Of a stretch of DNA of 8,037 nt, positions 4,325 through 8,037 are shown one piece after another. The notes below the pieces were generated by a model. It did no database searches and was not told the DNA's origin. It was given only the letters and a program-made list of their open reading frames with translations. Each line of letters begins with the position of its first letter. Position 1 is the first letter of the stretch. The translations under genes and the position numbers were made by a program. This stretch comes from an archaeon (lineage in GTDB: Archaea; Iainarchaeota; Iainarchaeia; Iainarchaeales; GCA-2688035): the NCBI GenBank assembly GCA_030616665.1, contig JAUWWX010000034.1, forward strand, positions 1 to 8,037. Reading direction: 5' to 3'.

Positions 4325-5581
4325 ATGCTTGACATAAACCTGATAAGGGCAAACCAAAAGCTGGTTGAGGACAGCCTGCGGAAGAGACAGGACAAGGAAA
4401 AGATTAAGTGGCTTCATGACCTAATTGAAAAGGACAACCAATGGCGGGGCCTAAAACAAAACATTGACAAGCTGAGGCAGAGGAAGAACGACCTAAGCAA
4501 GTCTTTTAACAAGAGCCAAATTGCCGAGGCTAAAAATATTTCAGCCCAGATAAAGGAAAACGAAGCTCGGCTGTTCCAACTCAAAGAAAAGGCTAACTAC
4601 TACCTTATGAGGCTGCCAAACACCTTGCATGAAAGCGTGCCAGTGGGCAAAGGCGAAGAAGACAACGTTGTAATAAGAAAAGGCAGCAGGCCAAAAAAGC
4701 CAACCTTTCCAATAAAGCACCACGGCCAGCTTGCTGCACAGCTTAACCTAGCTGATTTTGAGAGGGCAGTAAAAATAAGCGGAACCGGCTTCTTCTTCCT
4801 CAAGGGCGAACTTGCCCTGCTCGACATTGCCTTGCAGCGCTTTGCAATTGACACCCTTCTGAAAAAGGGATTTACCCTAATTCAGCCGCCTATTTTAATG
4901 AGGCGAAAGCCCTACGAGGGCGTCACAGACCTGGAAGACTTTGAGAAGGTAATGTACAAAACCGAGGGCGAAGACCTCTACCTCATTGCAACTTCTGAGC
5001 ACCCAATGGCAGCAATGTACCAAAACGAAATCCTTGAAGAAAAGCAGCTGCCAATAAAATTGGCTGGAGTCAGCGCCTGCTTCAGGCGCGAAATCGGAAA
5101 GCATGGCTTGGATGAAAGGGGCTTTTTCAGGGTTCACCAGTTCAACAAAATAGAGCAGTTTGTTTTCTGCAAGCCAGAGCAAGGCCGGAAGCTGCACGAA
5201 GCGCTGTTGAAAAATGCAGAAGAAGTGATGAGGAAGCTGCAGATCCCTTACACAGTAACCAATGTTTGTACAGGCGACATTGGAACAGTTGCAGCCAAAA
5301 AGTACGATGTCAACGGCTGGTCTCCCAGGGAGGAAAAGTATATCGAGTTGATGTCATGCACCAACTGCACAAGCTACCAGGCAGCAAGGCTTGGCATACG
5401 CTACAGAAAAAAGGACGGGAGCAAGGAGTTTGTGCATACGCTGAACGCCACAATGGTTGCAACAACCCGCACCTTACGCTGCATTATCGAAAACTATCAA
5501 ACAAAGCAGGGAACAGTCAAGGTTCCAAAGGCTTTGCAAAAATACATGAATGGATTGAAGGAAATTAAGAAAACGGTTTAA
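4325..5581 (+). CDS. serS: Seryl-tRNA synthetase, common (bacterial-like) type
   Basis: It activates serine with ATP and loads it onto tRNA-Ser; it also charges tRNA-Sec where that exists. The 418-residue protein is full length. Residues about 25-100 form the long antiparallel coiled-coil arm that grips the tRNA-Ser variable arm. The class II core follows: TSE at 223-225 (serine site), motif 2 with FRREIGKHGLDERGFFRVHQ (253-272), the segment ELMSCTNCTSYQAAR (341-355), and motif 3 with TTRTLRCIIENYQ (380-392; R382 is the class II arginine). The absence of an inserted zinc domain and the presence of the long N-terminal arm separate it from the rare methanogen-type SerRS. Start is ATG 4325, with a weak GGTGA upstream. 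No frameshift or missing motif is seen. Confidence 0.96.
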   Translation: MLDINLIRANQKLVEDSLRKRQDKEKIKWLHDLIEKDNQWRGLKQNIDKLRQRKNDLSKSFNKSQIAEAKNISAQIKENEARLFQLKEKANYYLMRLPNTLHESVPVGKGEEDNVVIRKGSRPKKPTFPIKHHGQLAAQLNLADFERAVKISGTGFFFLKGELALLDIALQRFAIDTLLKKGFTLIQPPILMRRKPYEGVTDLEDFEKVMYKTEGEDLYLIATSEHPMAAMYQNEILEEKQLPIKLAGVSACFRREIGKHGLDERGFFRVHQFNKIEQFVFCKPEQGRKLHEALLKNAEEVMRKLQIPYTVTNVCTGDIGTVAAKKYDVNGWSPREEKYIELMSCTNCTSYQAARLGIRYRKKDGSKEFVHTLNATMVATTRTLRCIIENYQTKQGTVKVPKALQKYMNGLKEIKKTV

Positions 5582-5618
5582 CCCATTCAAACCCAGTCAT
5601 TATTCCTGCTTTGCCAAC

Positions 5619-5629
5619 GTTTTTAAACC
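5619..5629 (+). promoter_or_regulatory. TATA box of the 5651-6241 gene
   Basis: GTTTTTAAACC is centred near 5624. The usual 26-base spacing puts the transcript start at about 5650, directly at the ATG, so the mRNA should be leaderless. Confidence 0.6.
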
Positions 5630-5650
5630 GGACAAGGCAAGTTAATAGCT

Positions 5651-6241
5651 ATGCGTGTGCTAACGCTTAGGCACAAGGGCTATTCCCTGAAACTGGTCTT
5701 CAGAGCAGATACATATTATACAAGAACGGTGTTTGAGCCAGGGAAAACAGAGTTTGAGCCAGGAAAAACCATGTACCAACTCCTGTTTGAGCACTTGGTA
5801 GACGGAAAAACTGTGTCGTGTGGGGAGATTGCCAGACATTACAAAAAGGTAAACCAAGACATTAACCCTAGTTCCATCCAGCAGATGCTGGGAAGAATAG
5901 AGGCAGCTGCAAAAAAGTCCCCAACTGGGAGATTGAGAGAAAAGCATTTCAAAAGGCCGCCAAGAGGGGGAGCAAGCCCAGTTGTGTCAAGGAAGAGCAT
6001 AGACTCAAGGTTTACCCACGCTCAAAGGGAGGTAATTGACGAAACAATTAAGGACCTATACAAACTCGGCAAGCTGCCAAGGTATGCAGATATAAGAGTG
6101 ATTTGCCTTGTAGCTCTGCGTAAAAAAGGCCTGGGTGGAAACGTCGTTTTAAACGATTTGGCAATCTTGAGGGCAAAGAAGAGGCTTGGTTTGCCAATAC
6201 GCAAAAGGCAACCAGCAAGGCCTCCGAGAAGAAGGCGCTGA
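5651..6241 (+). CDS. Hypothetical basic protein with a helix-turn-helix-like segment
   Basis: I do not recognise this 196-residue protein. It starts at ATG 5651, exactly where the TATA box predicts the transcript start, and ends at TGA 6239-6241. Near the N-terminus is a seven-residue tandem repeat, FEPGKTE then FEPGKTM (about 28-41), encoded by a 21-base duplication. Residues about 54-85 (TVSCGEIARHYKKV, PSSIQQMLGRIE) resemble a helix-turn-helix. A second helical region lies at about 115-180. The tail is strongly basic and ends in RRRR, which fits contact with DNA or RNA. There is no membrane segment or signal peptide. It lies between serS and two tRNA-Lys genes, but nothing links it to translation beyond position. 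Confidence 0.7.
   Translation: MRVLTLRHKGYSLKLVFRADTYYTRTVFEPGKTEFEPGKTMYQLLFEHLVDGKTVSCGEIARHYKKVNQDINPSSIQQMLGRIEAAAKKSPTGRLREKHFKRPPRGGASPVVSRKSIDSRFTHAQREVIDETIKDLYKLGKLPRYADIRVICLVALRKKGLGGNVVLNDLAILRAKKRLGLPIRKRQPARPPRRRR
5731..5769 (+). repeat. 21-base in-frame tandem duplication
   Basis: GTTTGAGCCAGGGAAAAC (5731-5748) is repeated at 5752-5769 with one base changed (G to A). The period is 21 bases, or seven codons, and it encodes the FEPGKT pair. The low divergence suggests a recent duplication. Confidence 0.75.
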
Positions 6242-6279
6242 ATGTTGAATTGCAAGAAGCATTCCACCTTTTTGTAAAT

Positions 6280-6290
6280 GCTTTTAAATG
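6280..6290 (+). promoter_or_regulatory. TATA box of tRNA-Lys(UUU)
   Basis: GCTTTTAAATG is centred near 6285, predicting a start near 6311, about five bases before the tRNA. Confidence 0.6.
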
Positions 6291-6338
6291 CTTTCCCAAC
6301 ACCTTTCTTTACAGTGGGCCCGTAGCTCAGCCTGGCAG

Positions 6339-6371
6339 AGAAAGGAGAGCGTTAAGCTCCTTTTCGCCATA
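6339..6371 (+). other. tRNA intron, D-stem position 22/23 (33 nt)
   Basis: The central helix UGGC (6333-6336) pairs perfectly with GCCA (6366-6369). The bulges are AG|A and UA|A. The inner helix is GAAAGGAG with CUCCUUUUC, leaving one U bulged. The outer helix is only about one pair long, so the motif is a relaxed BHB. Confidence 0.75.
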
Positions 6372-6386
6372 AGCACTTGGCTTTTA

Positions 6387-6408
6387 AGGGCATTCAAATC
6401 CGGAGGCG
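6387..6408 (+). other. tRNA intron, canonical position 37/38 (22 nt)
   Basis: It lies one base after the UUU anticodon. The outer helix is CUUGG with CCAA. CUUU can pair with GGAG or GAGG near the 3' end through G-U pairs, and the inner hairpin is GGG/UCC. The 3' bulge is three or four bases depending on the register. Confidence 0.7.
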
Positions 6409-6413
6409 ACCAA

Positions 6414-6450
6414 AGAAGAGGGTGGTCGTTAAACCACTCTTTTCGGTACA
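6414..6450 (+). other. tRNA intron, anticodon-stem position 42/43 (37 nt)
   Basis: A 12-bp inner helix (6415-6426 with 6433-6444, two G-U pairs) is flanked by exact 3-nt bulges AA|A and CA|G. A central helix pairs ACC (6409-6411) with GGU (6445-6447). Joining the ends restores a perfect CUUGG/CCAAG anticodon stem. Confidence 0.8.
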
Positions 6451-6482
6451 GGTGTCCGGGGTTCGAATCCCCGCGGGCTCGC

Positions 6483-6495
6483 TTTTTTTCTTTTT
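6483..6495 (+). terminator. Poly-T terminator after tRNA-Lys(UUU)
   Basis: T7, C, T5 follow the discriminator base almost directly. This is the normal archaeal tRNA terminator form. Confidence 0.65.
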
Positions 6496-6500
6496 ACAAA

Positions 6501-6511
6501 CGTTTAAATAC
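6501..6511 (+). promoter_or_regulatory. TATA box of tRNA-Lys(CUU)
   Basis: CGTTTAAATAC is centred near 6506, predicting a start near 6532, a few bases before the tRNA at 6538. Confidence 0.6.
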
Positions 6512-6568
6512 TTTCTCTGAGCGAATTACTTATTATTGGGCCCGTAGCTCAGTCTGGTAGAGCACCTG

Positions 6569-6591
6569 ACGGCTGGTTAAAGCCGGGTGAA
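6569..6591 (+). other. tRNA intron, anticodon-stem position 30/31 (23 nt), strict BHB
   Basis: All parts of the motif are perfect: outer helix AGAG/CUCU (6559-6562 with 6593-6596), central helix CACC/GGUG (6563-6566 with 6586-6589), bulges UG|A and AA|G, and inner helix CGGCU/AGCCG. Confidence 0.87.
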
Positions 6592-6598
6592 GCTCTTA

Positions 6599-6619
6599 AC
6601 TTCCAGATGGGAGGGCGCG
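6599..6619 (+). other. tRNA intron, canonical position 37/38 (21 nt)
   Basis: It lies one base after the CUU anticodon. The outer helix is CUGG/CCAG. The central helix CUCU/GGCG has a mismatch at U33, as in the initiator tRNA. The bulges are UA|A and CG|A. The inner helix is CUUCC/GGGAG with a four-base loop. Confidence 0.8.
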
Positions 6620-6624
6620 ACCAG

Positions 6625-6656
6625 AACAGCTTGTCTTTGCGGACTGCTATGTTTTA
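6625..6656 (+). other. tRNA intron, anticodon-stem position 42/43 (32 nt)
   Basis: It sits at the same site as the third intron of tRNA-Lys(UUU). The bulges would be AG|A and UA|G. The inner helix ACAGC/GCUAU has one mismatch and continues to a GUC/GAC hairpin. The central helix has one mismatch. Pairing is weaker than in the other introns, but this junction restores a perfect anticodon stem and a five-base variable loop. Confidence 0.68.
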
Positions 6657-6708
6657 GGCGTCGAGGGTTCGAATCCCTTCGGGCTCATTTTTTGGTAGGT
6701 GGAATCAA

Positions 6709-7158
6709 TTGGCTGAGAGAATTAGCTGGGACCAGTACTTTCTGGAGATAGCCAAAACAGCCTCAAAGAGGGCCAGTTGCCTCAGGGGCAAACAGGTCGG
6801 CGCTGTTCTTGTTAAGGAAAAGCAGATTCTTGCAACAGGCTACAACGGCGCTCCCAAGGGCGTGGAAGACTGCTTAGAGCGAAACTACTGCATCAGGGAG
6901 CGCAACAACATTGCAAGCGGCGAAAGGCTTGAGTATTGCAGGGCAACCCATGCAGAGCAGAACGCCGTTGCCCAGGCTGCTTCGCAGGGCGTTGCAACCA
7001 AGGGAGCAACCCTTTACACAACCAACTTTCCCTGCGTTCTGTGCGCAAAACTTTTGATAAATGCAGGCATTAGGGAAATAATTTTCCTGGAAGAGGAAAA
7101 AGACGGTTTAAGTCAGGGCATCTTGGAAGAAGCAGGCGTGAAGATTAGGAAGATGTGA
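6709..7158 (+). CDS. Deoxycytidylate (dCMP) deaminase family protein, ComEB-like
   Basis: The 149-residue protein matches the zinc-dependent cytidine/dCMP deaminase fold. H81-A82-E83 supplies a zinc ligand and the proton-shuttling glutamate, and P108-C109-x-x-C112 supplies the other two ligands. The N-terminal half has the dCMP deaminase pattern (SWDQYFLEIAKTASKRASC, GAVLVK, LATGYNGAPKG). The family converts dCMP to dUMP, feeding thymidylate synthesis. Start is TTG 6709, supported by GGTGG at 6698-6702 and by the fit to the family N-terminus. It lies 21 bases behind tRNA-Lys(CUU) with no TATA box between, so it may be co-transcribed with the tRNA and released by tRNA 3' processing (inference). 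Cytidine deaminase with another substrate is the alternative. Confidence 0.9.
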   Translation: MAERISWDQYFLEIAKTASKRASCLRGKQVGAVLVKEKQILATGYNGAPKGVEDCLERNYCIRERNNIASGERLEYCRATHAEQNAVAQAASQGVATKGATLYTTNFPCVLCAKLLINAGIREIIFLEEEKDGLSQGILEEAGVKIRKM

Positions 7159-7213
7159 ATCACCGGAAATCACTCGCTAGTATTTTTCACAGGAAATCCC
7201 CTCTCTTGGGTTT

Positions 7214-7226
7214 TTGTTTAAAAAGC
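7214..7226 (+). promoter_or_regulatory. TATA box of the LAGLIDADG-type gene
   Basis: TTGTTTAAAAAGC is centred near 7220; 26 bases on is 7246, the A of the ATG. The message should therefore be leaderless. Confidence 0.55.
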
Positions 7227-7245
7227 TAAGATTTCTAATTCTTCT

Positions 7246-8037
7246 ATGCGAAGGTTAAGTGATAGAAAGATAGATCTGTTGACGGAATTAAGAACTCATG
7301 GTATTGGTTTCAAAACCATTGCAAAGCAGATCTGCTGCAGCCCGGCTTCTGTTCACAAGTATGCGAAAAGTGTTCCTTTGTCAAAGAAGGCAAAGGCAAA
7401 CTTGGTCGAGAGTCAAAACAAGTTAAGAGCTAATTTTGCAACCAAGTATGCAAAAGAAAAACAAATTATCCGCCCGTCTCTTTCCATTGATTTGGCAAGA
7501 GTTTTGGGGCATTTGTTTTTTGACGGCTCTGTAGCTTTTACCAATGGAAAGTATATGCTTTCTTACTGCAATTCTTCGATTGAACTAATCAATGAGTTTG
7601 TTTCAAGGACACACAGGCTTTTTTCTCTAAAACCCGCTAAAATATCAAAGTTTAAAGGAGTTAACCTTGATTGGTACCAATCAACGTTTTACTCTAAAAA
7701 AGCTTTCTGTTTTGTTAAAAGTTTTTCACCTTGTTTTAGTACAAGTAAGAACATTGGTATTCCTGTTGAGATAATGATGGCAGAAGACCAAATCAAAGAA
7801 TCTTTTTTGCTAGCTTTTTGGGCAGACGAAGGCTGTGTTGATTATAGAGGCTATCTTACTGGCAGTTCTAAAAGCAAAAAAATGATTGATGACTTAGTTA
7901 AATTGCACAAGAGTCTTGGCATTGAATGTAAAAAACACTTAAACAAAAAGGGCAAGGCGCATTCCTTGTCAATAAAGAGGGCTTTGAACAATTATTCCAA
8001 ATTCTACCACAAAATTGGTTTTGGAAAAGCAATAGTG
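7246..8037 (+). CDS. LAGLIDADG-type homing endonuclease-like protein with N-terminal HTH, truncated by the window edge
   Basis: The frame opens at ATG 7246 and stays open for 264 codons to the right edge, so the C-terminus is missing. Residues about 5-45 form a helix-turn-helix (RKIDLLTELRTHGIGFKTIA, then CCSPASVHKYAKS). Two degenerate LAGLIDADG helices follow: DLARVLGHLFFDGSV (82-96) and FLLAFWADEGCV (187-198), each ending in an acidic residue and glycine (D93-G94, E195-G196) as catalytic LAGLIDADG helices do. These enzymes cut long DNA sites and spread their own gene, or act as intron maturases. Here the gene has its own TATA box and is not visibly inside an intein or a tRNA intron, so it looks free-standing. 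The helix-turn-helix also allows a role as a DNA-binding regulator. Codon use is more AT-rich than in serS, which fits later acquisition. Confidence 0.75.
   Translation, partial: MRRLSDRKIDLLTELRTHGIGFKTIAKQICCSPASVHKYAKSVPLSKKAKANLVESQNKLRANFATKYAKEKQIIRPSLSIDLARVLGHLFFDGSVAFTNGKYMLSYCNSSIELINEFVSRTHRLFSLKPAKISKFKGVNLDWYQSTFYSKKAFCFVKSFSPCFSTSKNIGIPVEIMMAEDQIKESFLLAFWADEGCVDYRGYLTGSSKSKKMIDDLVKLHKSLGIECKKHLNKKGKAHSLSIKRALNNYSKFYHKIGFGKAIV

Larger units (their letters stand above)
6316..6481 (+). tRNA. tRNA-Lys(UUU) with three introns
   Basis: Removal of introns 6339-6371, 6387-6408 and 6414-6450 leaves a regular 74-nt tRNA: acceptor GGGCCCG/CGGGCUC (one G-U pair), U8 A9, D stem GCUC/GAGC with loop AGCCUGGCA, anticodon stem CUUGG/CCAAG (perfect) with loop CUUUUAA, variable GUGUC, T stem CGGGG/CCCCG with loop UUCGAAU, and discriminator G. 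Exons are 6316-6338, 6372-6386, 6409-6413 and 6451-6481; the third is only five bases. CCA is not encoded. A T-rich stretch (T7 and T5, 6483-6495) ends the transcript. The sister gene tRNA-Lys(CUU) follows 56 bases later, with similar acceptor and D-arm sequence, so the two probably arose by duplication. Splice sites are predictions from base pairing. Confidence 0.92.
6538..6687 (+). tRNA. tRNA-Lys(CUU) with three introns
   Basis: Removal of introns 6569-6591, 6599-6619 and 6625-6656 gives a 74-nt tRNA: acceptor GGGCCCG/CGGGCUC, U8 A9, D stem GCUC/GAGC with loop AGUCUGGUA, A26, anticodon stem CCUGG/CCAGG (perfect) with loop CUCUUAA, variable GCGUC, T stem GAGGG/CCCUU with loop UUCGAAU, and discriminator A. 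Exons are 6538-6568, 6592-6598, 6620-6624 and 6657-6687; the two inner exons are 7 and 5 bases. CCA is not encoded. A run of six T (6688-6693) follows, but the deaminase gene begins only 21 bases downstream with no promoter of its own in the gap, so read-through is likely. C56 is present. Confidence 0.92.

Noticed and set aside
4541..5197. Antisense reading frames within serS
   Set aside because: They are shadows of a long conserved gene and encode no recognisable protein.
6022..6302. Minus-strand reading frames over the end of the 5651 gene and its downstream region
   Set aside because: They are low-complexity shadows of a basic protein gene; the TATA box for tRNA-Lys(UUU) lies inside one of them.
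6288..6560. Plus-strand reading frame of 90 codons through tRNA-Lys(UUU)
   Set aside because: It runs through a complete, intron-containing tRNA gene and its terminator, so it is not protein-coding.
6569..6656. tRNA-Lys(CUU) read with a single long anticodon-loop intron ending before TTAGG
   Set aside because: That reading needs two G-U pairs in the anticodon stem, puts U at position 38, and gives no BHB motif at its 3' end. The three-intron reading restores a perfect stem with standard bulges.
1..8037. CRISPR array, transposase or inverted-repeat-bounded insertion sequence
   Set aside because: There are no regularly spaced repeats, and no transposase frame is present. The repeats found are short and local.

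Overview
The window looks like a compact archaeal genome, probably of the DPANN type (a Micrarchaeota- or Diapherotrites-like lineage is my inference; no search was run). Archaeal marks seen in the sequence are TATA boxes of the TTTAAA/TTTATATA type about 26 bases before likely transcript starts, several nearly leaderless genes, transcription factor E, an archaeal Trm56 tRNA methylase, an initiator tRNA with an A1:U72 pair, and tRNA introns bounded by bulge-helix-bulge (BHB) motifs. Genes are small, tightly packed and on both strands.

Layout. 3-194: the last 63 residues of a tyrosine recombinase, entering from the left. 282-557 (-): a winged-helix regulator. 838-1131 (+): a small PRC-barrel protein. 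1293-1892 (+): an unrecognised 199-residue protein. 1953-2411 (-): a second winged-helix protein, with nested inverted repeats over its promoter. 2491-2760: no gene found. 2772-2912 (-): initiator tRNA-Met with two introns. 3134-3679 (-): transcription factor E alpha. 3737-4270 (-): Trm56. 4325-5581 (+): seryl-tRNA synthetase, divergent from Trm56. 5651-6241 (+): an unrecognised basic protein. 6316-6481 and 6538-6687 (+): tRNA-Lys(UUU) and tRNA-Lys(CUU), each cut by three introns. 6709-7158 (+): a dCMP/cytidine deaminase family enzyme directly behind the second tRNA. 7246-8037 (+): a LAGLIDADG-type protein with an N-terminal helix-turn-helix, running off the right edge.

The most striking content is the tRNA set: three genes hold eight introns of 21-37 nt, five at non-canonical positions. 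In the initiator tRNA one intron splits the 5' acceptor strand between nucleotides 4 and 5, and its BHB motif is built partly from the 5' leader, so splicing should have to come before RNase P trimming. Removing the eight predicted introns gives standard cloverleaves of 75, 74 and 74 nt. Such introns imply a splicing endonuclease of broad specificity encoded elsewhere in the genome.

Functionally the centre of the window is translation and transcription housekeeping (tRNAs, SerRS, Trm56, TFE); all three tRNAs carry C56, the Trm56 target. The left third is more accessory: an integrase remnant, two DNA-binding regulators, a cluster of TTATGTAT boxes, and palindromes placed on promoters, which suggests a small local regulatory circuit.
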